From contig WLDR01000049.1 of NCBI GenBank assembly GCA_009704705.1, positions 1-9,243 on the forward strand: DNA of 9,243 nt. Direction: 5' to 3'. Position 1 is the stretch's first letter. Each line of letters starts with the position of its first letter. Shown in pieces: positions 1-6,445 of the stretch. The stretch is from Actinomycetota bacterium (GTDB lineage Bacteria; Actinomycetota; Actinomycetes; Actinomycetales; Microbacteriaceae). The notes beneath the pieces were generated by a model. It searched no databases. It was not told the DNA's origin and saw nothing but the letters and a program-made list of their open reading frames with translations. The position numbers and the translations under genes were made by a program.

Positions 1-18
1 CTGACCTGCTCGCACTGA

Positions 19-948
19 TTAAGAAGTCGAAGTAGTCGCGTCCGACCAGAACGTGGCGAGCACATCCGCCGCCATGTTCGGTCGGTCACCGTGTGACGAA
101 TGGCCCGCGTTGGCCAGCACGACATAGTCCGCACCGAGTGCGATGGCCATGTCTCGCTGCCAATCTGCGGGCCATGCGTCGTCTTGGGCACCGTGTGAAA
201 TCAAGAACGGGATGCCGTGCTCACGCGAGAGCGTCGCAAGCTCGTTCGTTCGATCAATCTGGTCGCGCAAAATGGCCGCCCCCGCGAGCAACGCCGCCGG
301 CTTAGTCGTCATGAGCCGGTCGAAGTAGTAGCGCTCAATGACACTCATGTCTCCCGCGAGATCGATGTCGGGGTCGAGCCCCATGCGTTGGCGATCGAGA
401 ACCCACAGGCCGCGCGGCCCATCCGCGACGAGGGCGTCGTGCGCCGGACCCCCCTCGCCGAAGTCCCTGGGCCCCGAGTTCCACAGCGTCACGCTGGCGA
501 AGCGACGAGGATTCTGCGCAACTGCTTCGTGTGCCACGACTCCGCCAAAGCTGTGCCCGAGCAGGTGAATGTGCCCGAGGTCCCCCAGCTTTTCGCTCAG
601 GGCATCGATGAAGGTGTGGATGTCGCTTCCGAGTTGCGCGAGCGAGTAACCGTCAACAGTGTCTGGCCCCGTTGAATGAGGTTGCCCGCGCTGAGACAAC
701 CCGATCACGCGATACCCGTTCTCGGCGAGTGGCTCGAGAAGCACATTGAATGTGTCGTAGGAACTTGTGTATCCGGCGACGAGTACGGCAGTTCCTCGAA
801 CGGGCCCGGTTGGTTCGATCAACGAGTATCCGAGGTCGACGTCGCTCACGGCGATTGTGTGGCGCGACGCACGAGGTGGCAAGGCGTCGAACAGCGTTAT
901 TCCGCGAGATTCGTTCTCGCTGGAAGATGCAACTCGGGTCGACGGCAC
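19..948 (-). CDS. alpha/beta-fold hydrolase
   Basis: A 309-residue alpha/beta hydrolase, probably a soluble cytoplasmic esterase or amidase; the substrate cannot be read from the sequence. Seen: a beta-strand and oxyanion-type segment around residues 54-62 (AVLVAGYTS), the nucleophile elbow GHSFGG with Ser133, a late acid in SHGAQDD (Asp256 most likely, Asp257 possible), and the catalytic His283 in NAGHSSHG. The order Ser-Asp-His is that of the family and the length is usual. A lid-like segment of about 60 residues lies between Ser133 and the acid. There is no signal peptide or membrane segment. The start is a GTG at 946-948 with no convincing Shine-Dalgarno, but a TACAAT element lies six bases upstream, so the message may be leaderless. 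It is divergent from the purine permease and nothing ties it functionally to the rest of the window. The fold is certain and the substrate unknown. Confidence 0.88.
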   Translation of the reverse strand: MPSTRVASSSENESRGITLFDALPPRASRHTIAVSDVDLGYSLIEPTGPVRGTAVLVAGYTSSYDTFNVLLEPLAENGYRVIGLSQRGQPHSTGPDTVDGYSLAQLGSDIHTFIDALSEKLGDLGHIHLLGHSFGGVVAHEAVAQNPRRFASVTLWNSGPRDFGEGGPAHDALVADGPRGLWVLDRQRMGLDPDIDLAGDMSVIERYYFDRLMTTKPAALLAGAAILRDQIDRTNELATLSREHGIPFLISHGAQDDAWPADWQRDMAIALGADYVVLANAGHSSHGDRPNMAADVLATFWSDATTSTS

Positions 949-954
949 CTACCA

Positions 955-960
955 ATTGTA
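955..960 (-). promoter_or_regulatory. candidate -10 element giving a leaderless hydrolase mRNA
   Basis: On the minus strand the bases read TACAAT, a 5/6 match to TATAAT. Six bases separate it from the GTG start at 946-948, so the expected transcription start falls on or within a base or two of the start codon. No good -35 hexamer lies at the right distance, which is common in actinobacterial promoters. Inferred from position and motif only. Confidence 0.45.
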
Positions 961-1024
961 AGTTCCCGGCGTTGATTTGGGACAGGTTGGTCAACGTTCA
1001 AGGTCAGAGTGAGGGTGAGACACG

Positions 1025-1052
1025 TTTACACGAAGGAAACCTCCCTGAGAAT
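1025..1052 (+). promoter_or_regulatory. candidate promoter of the purine permease gene
   Basis: TTTACA at 1025-1030 (5/6 match to the -35 consensus) is followed after 16 bases by GAGAAT at 1047-1052 (4/6 match to the -10). Transcription would begin near 1059, leaving a leader of about 56 bases before the GTG at 1115. The rest of the 949-1114 gap shows a direct repeat GGTCA...GGTCA just upstream (about 992-1009), of unknown meaning. The leader is too short for a purine riboswitch aptamer. Confidence 0.35.
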
Positions 1053-1100
1053 GTGCTGACAGTATCGTGGCTCTAAGGAACACCCCTCACTCAATCCCCA

Positions 1101-1106
1101 AAGGAG
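1101..1106 (+). promoter_or_regulatory. ribosome binding site that fixes the permease start
   Basis: AAGGAG lies eight bases before the GTG at 1115. It is the only good Shine-Dalgarno sequence near the 5' end of this reading frame and decides against the longer start at 1067. Confidence 0.75.
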
Positions 1107-1114
1107 TTGGATTC

Positions 1115-2617
1115 GTGGCACAAGCTACCAAAACAAAATCCGCGTCCAAGAAGTCGGCTGCAAAGTCCGGTTTCTCGGCTCGTCTCGACAAGTTCTTCGA
1201 GATCACCAAGCGCGGCTCGACCATCGGCACCGAGGTGCGCGGTGGTCTCGTCATCTTCATCACGATGGCGTACATCATCATTCTCAACCCGCTGATCCTC
1301 GGATTCTCACCTGACGTTGAGGGCAACCTCATCGGTGGCGGCGACCCAGCACTCGGAGCAATCGGTGCCGCAACGGCGCTCACCGCCGGCGTCATGTCGA
1401 TTCTCTTCGGTGTGGTCGCCCGCCTGCCGTTTGCGATCGCAGCCGGGTTGGGCATCAACTCCTTCCTTGCGGTCAGCATCGTGAAGGGTGTCACCTGGCC
1501 CGAAGCCATGGGACTCGTCGTCATCGAGGGAATCCTTATTGTGATTCTCGCGTCGACTGGTTTGCGCACCATGATCTTCAACGCGGTGCCGGCTCAGCTG
1601 AAGACGGCCATCACAGTGGGCATCGGTCTTTTCATCGCCTTCATCGGCCTTGTTGACGCCGGTTTTGTTCGCTCGACGGGCCTTGGCGCTCCGCCCATCG
1701 GTCTCGGTGTTGGCGGCGTGCTTGTTGGTATCCCGACGCTGACATTCATCATCGGACTCATTCTCACCGCCGTGCTGGTTGCTCGTAAGGTCAAGGCCGG
1801 CATCTTGATTGGTCTCGTCGTAACGACAGTGATTGCGATCGTCTTGAACGCCATCTGGCCATCGGGCTCGATGGGCGTTCCCGGCACCGAGACATACAAC
1901 CCCGCGGGCTGGAACCTCGCACAGCCGGTCATCCCGACGTCTGTTTTCGCATTGCCAGACCTCTCGATTATCGGCCAGGTTGATCTGTTCGGTTCGTTCA
2001 GTCGCATCGGTGCTCTCGCTGCCCTGATGCTCGTCTTCACGCTCTTGTTCTCGAACTTCTTCGACGCAATGGGCACGATGACGGGTCTCTCAAAGCAGGC
2101 CGGTCTCGCCGACAAGAAGGGCAACTTCCCACGCCTGACCCCGGCTCTGATCGTTGAAGGCGCTGGCGCTATTGCCGGAGGTGTCACCTCGACCTCGTCC
2201 AACACGGTCTACATCGAAAGTGCGTCGGGAATCGGTGGGGGAGCCCGCACGGGTCTCGCCTCGCTCGTCACCGGTGTGTTGTTCGTCCTCGCGATGTTCC
2301 TCACCCCGCTCACGCAGGTCGTTCCGCTCGAGGTCGGTGCTGCGGCACTCGTCATCGTCGGTGCGATGATGATGGGTCAGGTCGTGGACATCGACTGGAA
2401 GGACTGGTCGGCAGCCTTCCCGGCGTTCATCGCAATCATCGCGATGCCGCTCACGTACTCGATTGCAAACGGAATCGGCGCCGGCTTCATCGCCTGGGTT
2501 GTCATTCGTTCGCTCTCGGGTAAGGCGAAGGAAATCCACTGGCTGCTCTGGATTGTCTCGGCAGGATTCCTGCTGTACTTCATCCTCCCGCTCATCCAGC
2601 AGGCCATCAACGCCTAA
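1115..2617 (+). CDS. NCS2 family (AzgA-type) purine permease
   Basis: A 500-residue inner-membrane purine/H+ symporter of the AzgA branch of NCS2, the group that includes E. coli adenine (PurP/AdeQ) and guanine-hypoxanthine (GhxP/GhxQ) permeases. Which purine it carries cannot be told by eye. Seen: many hydrophobic helices from about residue 43 to 490; GLGINSFLAV at 111-120 in the first repeat; the substrate-site helix FSNFFDAMGT with Asp317; and TSSNTVYIESASGIGGGART around 360-379, a hallmark segment of this branch. The start chosen is the GTG at 1115-1117, with AAGGAG at 1101-1106 eight bases upstream. A GTG at 1067 in the same frame would add 16 residues but has no ribosome binding site. 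The first 18 residues are rich in lysine, alanine and serine, an unusual cytoplasmic tail before the conserved start of the family (LDKFFEITKRG). A strong terminator follows 13 bases after the stop. It looks monocistronic. Confidence 0.92.
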   Translation: MAQATKTKSASKKSAAKSGFSARLDKFFEITKRGSTIGTEVRGGLVIFITMAYIIILNPLILGFSPDVEGNLIGGGDPALGAIGAATALTAGVMSILFGVVARLPFAIAAGLGINSFLAVSIVKGVTWPEAMGLVVIEGILIVILASTGLRTMIFNAVPAQLKTAITVGIGLFIAFIGLVDAGFVRSTGLGAPPIGLGVGGVLVGIPTLTFIIGLILTAVLVARKVKAGILIGLVVTTVIAIVLNAIWPSGSMGVPGTETYNPAGWNLAQPVIPTSVFALPDLSIIGQVDLFGSFSRIGALAALMLVFTLLFSNFFDAMGTMTGLSKQAGLADKKGNFPRLTPALIVEGAGAIAGGVTSTSSNTVYIESASGIGGGARTGLASLVTGVLFVLAMFLTPLTQVVPLEVGAAALVIVGAMMMGQVVDIDWKDWSAAFPAFIAIIAMPLTYSIANGIGAGFIAWVVIRSLSGKAKEIHWLLWIVSAGFLLYFILPLIQQAINA

Positions 2618-2630
2618 GCGATTGCTAGAG

Positions 2631-2665
2631 GAAGGGCTCGACACCTCAGCGGTGTCGAGCCCTTC
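2631..2665 (+). terminator. intrinsic terminator between convergent genes
   Basis: A perfect 15-bp inverted repeat, GAAGGGCTCGACACC at 2631-2645 and its complement at 2651-2665, encloses a five-base loop TCAGC. On the plus strand the stem is followed by the fairly T-rich TTGCTTT, so it works best as the terminator of the purine permease (stop at 2617). It also lies 24 bases beyond the stop codon of the convergent regulator gene and could stop transcripts from that side, although the tail on the minus strand is poor in T. Confidence 0.88.
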
Positions 2666-2689
2666 TTGCTTTGGGAAGTCGATGTGGAA

Positions 2690-3469
2690 CTAGCCGAGAA
2701 AGCCGCGCAACAGAGATGCCGACCCACCGAGGTGGGCGCGCATCTCTTCGGCCGCCTGCTCGGAGTCTCCGGTCAGAATCGCCAGCACGATTCGCTCATG
2801 CTGTTCGTCGGAGTGGGCGATGTTCGGGCTCAGCAACGGGATGCCGTCGAGCATCTCGTTGATGCGCATGCGGCACTGCGCCACCTGATTCAAGAGCGAC
2901 GGCGCCCCGGCCATTTCGGCAATGAGCAGGTGCAGGCGGCTATCGAGTCGCCGGTAGTCATCACTTGTTGCCTTCTTTGTTTCGTGGAGCGCTGCCCACA
3001 GGCTCTCGCGCTCGGTCGACGACAGCGGCCGCTCAGCCGCGTGTTGAGCTGCGCCGACTTCGAGAATCTCGCGCAGCACGAGCACATCGCGAATGTCATC
3101 CGCGTTGAACGTTGCGGGTGTCGTTTCGACGCCGGAGCGACCCAGACGGGCGGCCCCGGTTGGCACGGGATCGGACACGAACGCACCACCGTATCGACCG
3201 CGCCGAACCTCGAGGAATCCGGCATCAACAAGTGACTGGATGGCGTCACGCACGGTATCTCGGCTCACGTCGAGCATGAGCGCGAGTTCTCGTTCGGCAG
3301 CGAGTCGTCCGCCGGGTGGCACAAGACCTAAGCGAATTGTTTGCAGAAGTCGCTCGACGGTTTCTTCGTACGCGTTACCGCCACGAACCGGGCGCAGCAG
3401 CAGGCTTCCGTCGAGCGTGGAGTTGAGAACTCCCTCGCCCTCGGGGGCCTGAGCTGCGGCCTCGGTCAT
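2690..3469 (-). CDS. GntR/FadR-type regulator with FCD domain
   Basis: A 259-residue cytoplasmic transcription regulator, last gene of the five-gene minus-strand operon. Seen: a 32-residue N-terminal extension; a GntR winged helix-turn-helix at about 33-99, with LAAERELALMLDVSRDTVR leading into the recognition helix and the wing RRGRYGGAFV; and an all-helical FCD ligand domain at about 126-248. The FCD metal-site residues appear intact: Asp176 and His180 in DSRLH, His224, and His246. FCD domains with this set of residues are known to bind a metal ion and a small carboxylate ligand. The start lies two bases after the stop of the SDR gene, with no strong Shine-Dalgarno, so translation is probably coupled to the upstream gene. 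I infer that it represses the divergent operon and permease through the TGGT-N10-ACCA sites, with a pathway intermediate as effector. Confidence 0.9.
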   Translation of the reverse strand: MTEAAAQAPEGEGVLNSTLDGSLLLRPVRGGNAYEETVERLLQTIRLGLVPPGGRLAAERELALMLDVSRDTVRDAIQSLVDAGFLEVRRGRYGGAFVSDPVPTGAARLGRSGVETTPATFNADDIRDVLVLREILEVGAAQHAAERPLSSTERESLWAALHETKKATSDDYRRLDSRLHLLIAEMAGAPSLLNQVAQCRMRINEMLDGIPLLSPNIAHSDEQHERIVLAILTGDSEQAAEEMRAHLGGSASLLRGFLG

Positions 3470-3471
3470 GG

Positions 3472-4260
3472 TTAGAGCGGGGTGACGTAGGCGGCAGAGA
3501 TACCACCGTCGACGAGGAACGTCGATCCGGTGATGAACGACGAGTCATCGCTGGCCAGGAACGCGACCGCAGCTGCGAGCTCTTCTGGTTTGGCAAATCG
3601 ACCAACGGGAATGTGCACGAGGCGACGCTGAGCACGCTCTGGGTCTTTGGCGAACAATTCCTGCAAGAGAGGAGTGTTCACCGGCCCGGGGCAGAGTGCG
3701 TTGACGCGGATGCCCTGACGCGCGAACTGCACACCGAGCTCGCGACTCATGGCGAGCACGCCACCCTTCGATGCCGTGTACGAGATCTGCGACGTTGCGG
3801 ATCCGAGCACAGCCACGAACGACGCCGTGTTGATGATGGAACCGCTGCCCTGCTTGACCATGTGACGCAGAGCGGCACGCGAGCAGAGGTACACCGACTT
3901 GAGGTTCACATCCTGAACCTTCTGCCACGCGGGGAGCTCGGTGGTCTCGATGGAATCATCATCGGGCGGTGAGATGCCAGCGTTGTTGAACGCGATGTCG
4001 ACCGACCCGTACTTCTTGGCAGCCTCGTCGAAGAGGTTGTTCACCTGATCCTCGTCGGTCACGTTGCACTCGACGAACAGGCCCTCAACCTCGGCTGCGG
4101 CAGCTTCGCCGTTTGCTCCGCCCAGGTCGCCGATGACGATGTTCGCACCCTCCGCGCGCAGGCGCTTGGCGGTCGCGAAGCCGATACCACTGGCGCCACC
4201 GGTGATGACTGCCGTCTTGCCCTTCAGGCGTTGGGTGAGGTCGATTTTCTCGATGCTCAT
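3472..4260 (-). CDS. SDR-family NAD-dependent dehydrogenase
   Basis: A 262-residue classical short-chain dehydrogenase/reductase. Seen: the cofactor motif TGGASGIG at residues 20-27; Asp45 at the end of the second strand, which favours NAD(H) over NADP(H); NNAG at 92-95; the catalytic set Ser147, Tyr161 and Lys165 (YTASK); and the PGPVNTPL segment at 191-198. Full length for the family, without signal peptide. AAGGAG precedes the ATG at a good distance. It sits 47 bases after the ALDH stop and two bases before the regulator. In this operon I infer that it oxidises the hydroxyl group of a gamma-glutamylated amino alcohol to the aldehyde, the step that in the Puu pathway is done from an amine by PuuB. 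SDRs are very diverse, so the substrate rests on context alone; a general 3-hydroxyacyl or sugar alcohol dehydrogenase is the alternative. Confidence 0.93.
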   Translation of the reverse strand: MSIEKIDLTQRLKGKTAVITGGASGIGFATAKRLRAEGANIVIGDLGGANGEAAAAEVEGLFVECNVTDEDQVNNLFDEAAKKYGSVDIAFNNAGISPPDDDSIETTELPAWQKVQDVNLKSVYLCSRAALRHMVKQGSGSIINTASFVAVLGSATSQISYTASKGGVLAMSRELGVQFARQGIRVNALCPGPVNTPLLQELFAKDPERAQRRLVHIPVGRFAKPEELAAAVAFLASDDSSFITGSTFLVDGGISAAYVTPL

Positions 4261-4307
4261 GATTCTCTCCTTCTGTGTTGTGAAAAATGAAAAGCGAATG
4301 TGACGAA

Positions 4308-5666
4308 TTAGTCGATCGGAATGAACACGTTCTTCGTCTCGGTGAATGCGAGTGGAGCATCCGGCCCCAGTTCACGACCGAGACCCGATTGCTTGAACCC
4401 ACCAAATGGCGTGTTGTAGCGCACGGATGAGTGTGAGTTGACCGACAGGTTGCCTGACTCCACAGCGCGCGAAACACGCAATGCGCGACCGACGTCGCGC
4501 GTCCAGATGGAACCGCTGAGCCCGTATTCGGTTGCGTTTGCCAACTCGAGTGCGTCGGCTTCGTCCTCGAACGGAAGCACGGTGACAACAGGCCCGAAGA
4601 TTTCATCGCGCGCCGAGATGTGGTCGCGTGATGTGGGGGCGAGTACGGTCGGGGCAAAGAAATAACCCGCGCCGGTCGGCGCGTTGCCACGGAACGCGAC
4701 AGGTGCGTCGTCGGGAACATAAGACGAAACCGAATCAAAGTGCTTCTTGTGCACGAGCGGCCCGACCTCAGTCTTCGAACTCGTCGGGTCACCCACGACA
4801 ACGTTCTTTACGGCCTTCTCGAAGTGCTCCATGAATTTGTCGTAGATGTCCCGCTGAACCAGGATGCGCGAACGCGCGCAGCAGTCCTGCCCGGCATTCT
4901 CGAACACTGCGTAGGGTGCGGTCGCCGCAGCCTTCTCGACATCGGCATCGTTGAACACGATGTTGGCACTCTTGCCGCCGAGCTCGAGTGTGACCCGCTT
5001 AATCTGCGCGGCGCATCCGGCCATGATCTGCTTGCCCACTTCGGTCGAACCGGTGAACACAATCTTTCGAACCGTTTCGTTGGTTACGAATCGGTCGCCG
5101 ACGACGGAGCCGCGACCGGGCAACACCTGAAAGAGCCCTTCGGGCAGACCAGACTGCAACCCCAGCTCGCCGAGGCGAATCGACGTCAGGGGCGTCCATT
5201 CGGCGGGCTTCAGCACGACCGCGTTACCTGCCGCCAGCGCCGGCACAAAACCCCACGACGCAATCGTCATCGGAAAATTCCACGGGGTAATCACACCGAC
5301 GACGCCGAGTGGTTCCTGAAACGTGATGTCAACACCGCCGGCAACGGGAATCTGCTTTCCGAAGAGGGTCTCTGGCGTGCCCGAGTAGTACTCGAGAACG
5401 TTGCGTACGTGATTCGCTTCCCAACGCGCCTGCTCGATGGGGTGACCCGAGTTGCGCACTTCGAGCGAGGCGAGGTTCTCGATGTCACCGTCAACAGCGG
5501 CTGCAAAGCGACGCAGGGCGGCGGCGCGGTCCGCCGGGTTGAGGCGCGCCCATTCCTTCTGAGCCTTGTGGGCTCGAGCGATGGCCTCGTCTGTCTGCTC
5601 GAGGCTGAGGTGCTCAATGGTTTCCATCGCCTCTTCGGTCGCTGGGTTGATGATGGTGTAACTCAT
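4308..5666 (-). CDS. NAD(P)-dependent aldehyde dehydrogenase
   Basis: A 452-residue member of the ALDH superfamily that oxidises an aldehyde to the carboxylate. All key residues are visible: Asn130 in TPWNFP, Lys153 in VLKPAEWTP (cofactor binding), FTGSTEVG at 204-211, the general base Glu228 in LELGGKSA, the nucleophile Cys262 in GQDCCARSR, and Glu355 in DEIFGPV. The N terminus begins almost at INPATEE, so the protein lacks about 20-40 residues found in longer family members. The start is nevertheless well supported: it overlaps the stop of the hydrolase gene by four bases (ATGA) and has AGGAG upstream. Context suggests the PuuC-like role, acting on a gamma-glutamyl-aminoaldehyde, here probably gamma-glutamyl-aminoacetaldehyde to gamma-glutamylglycine. 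A broader-range aldehyde or betaine aldehyde dehydrogenase cannot be excluded from sequence alone. Confidence 0.94.
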   Translation of the reverse strand: MSYTIINPATEEAMETIEHLSLEQTDEAIARAHKAQKEWARLNPADRAAALRRFAAAVDGDIENLASLEVRNSGHPIEQARWEANHVRNVLEYYSGTPETLFGKQIPVAGGVDITFQEPLGVVGVITPWNFPMTIASWGFVPALAAGNAVVLKPAEWTPLTSIRLGELGLQSGLPEGLFQVLPGRGSVVGDRFVTNETVRKIVFTGSTEVGKQIMAGCAAQIKRVTLELGGKSANIVFNDADVEKAAATAPYAVFENAGQDCCARSRILVQRDIYDKFMEHFEKAVKNVVVGDPTSSKTEVGPLVHKKHFDSVSSYVPDDAPVAFRGNAPTGAGYFFAPTVLAPTSRDHISARDEIFGPVVTVLPFEDEADALELANATEYGLSGSIWTRDVGRALRVSRAVESGNLSVNSHSSVRYNTPFGGFKQSGLGRELGPDAPLAFTETKNVFIPID

Positions 5667-6412
5667 CGATTTCTCCTATACGTGTTGGCGGCCTCGACGA
5701 GACCTTCAAAAAGTCGCGCATCTTCGTGCGCGGTTTGTTCCGGATGCCACTGCACACCGATACCGAACGGCACGCCTTCGAGCTCGACGGCTTGAATCAC
5801 GTCATCGTCGGATCGGGCGACCACTCGAAGGCCGGCTCCGGGCTGGTCGATGGCTTGGTGGTGGTACACGGCCCCATCGACTGCCGTGTTGTCACCGAGA
5901 ACGCCCGCAAGACTCGACGATGAGTCGACGTGCACCGGAATCGTGTTGAACTGACCCTTACCCTTTTGATATGTGTCCGTACCGATGACCTCGGGCAAGT
6001 GCTGAATCAGGGTTCCGCCCTGGTGAACGTTGAGCATCTGTGCTCCGCGACAGATTCCTAAGAAGGGAATCTCTCGGTCGATGGCCGCCGTGAGCAGCGC
6101 ATCTTCGAGGTTGTCGCGATCCAGTTTGGGTTCGTCCGTCGTCGGATGCGCCGCCTGGCCGTATCGCGCAGGGTCAATGTCTTCGCCGCCACAGATGATC
6201 AACCCATCGAGTCCGTCAAGAACTCGGTGTGCACTCGCAACGTCGAATGGCTGTGGCGGAATCAACACCGCAATGCCGCCGGCCTGATTGACCGCGTCGA
6301 AGTAGACGCGGGGGAGGAACGCTGCCTGAACATCCCACACGCCTGACTGCGCCTGGCGCAGGTAGGTGGTGAGGCCGATTACGGGTCGGTCAGCCCGAAC
6401 GGGTGTTGGCAC
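5663..6412 (-). CDS. PuuD-type gamma-glutamyl hydrolase (class I GATase-like, peptidase C26)
   Basis: A 249-residue class I glutamine-amidotransferase-like hydrolase of the peptidase C26 group. E. coli PuuD, the family reference, splits gamma-glutamyl-GABA into glutamate and GABA. Seen: the family opening PVIGLTTYL at 10-18; a conserved GGEDIDPARYG around 75-85; the nucleophile Cys121 in GICRGAQMLNV; the YHHQAI motif at 183-188; and the rest of the triad, His223 and Glu225, in QWHPE. Full length, cytoplasmic. The start is GTG at 6410-6412 with only a purine-rich AGAAAGAG upstream. It lies 33 bases after the ligase stop and overlaps the ALDH start by four bases, so the two are translationally coupled. 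In this operon it would release glutamate and the oxidised amine, probably glycine, in the last step. The hydrolase class is secure and the exact substrate inferred. Confidence 0.92.
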   Translation of the reverse strand: MPTPVRADRPVIGLTTYLRQAQSGVWDVQAAFLPRVYFDAVNQAGGIAVLIPPQPFDVASAHRVLDGLDGLIICGGEDIDPARYGQAAHPTTDEPKLDRDNLEDALLTAAIDREIPFLGICRGAQMLNVHQGGTLIQHLPEVIGTDTYQKGKGQFNTIPVHVDSSSSLAGVLGDNTAVDGAVYHHQAIDQPGAGLRVVARSDDDVIQAVELEGVPFGIGVQWHPEQTAHEDARLFEGLVEAANTYRRNR

Positions 6413-6445
6413 GTGTGTCTCTTTCTCGGTCGCTCGGTTGCTCAG

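Noticed and set aside
1067..1114. Longer start of the purine permease at a GTG at 1067
   Set aside because: No Shine-Dalgarno upstream; AAGGAG at 1101-1106 clearly serves the GTG at 1115, and 1067 lies close to the likely transcription start.
949..1114. Purine riboswitch ahead of the purine permease
   Set aside because: The leader is only about 56 bases from the likely promoter and shows neither the conserved three-way junction cores nor a terminator hairpin.
2666..3235. 189-residue plus-strand frame opposite the regulator
   Set aside because: Antisense to the FCD domain; starts inside the terminator region with no ribosome binding site.
4261..4307. Operon break between ALDH and SDR genes
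   Set aside because: The 47-base gap holds only an AT-rich stretch and the SDR ribosome binding site; no hairpin terminator or clear promoter is seen.
4740..5795. 351-residue open frame on the plus strand opposite the ALDH gene
   Set aside because: Antisense to intact ALDH catalytic motifs, low-complexity composition rich in Arg, His and Val, and it runs across the ALDH/hydrolase gene junction.
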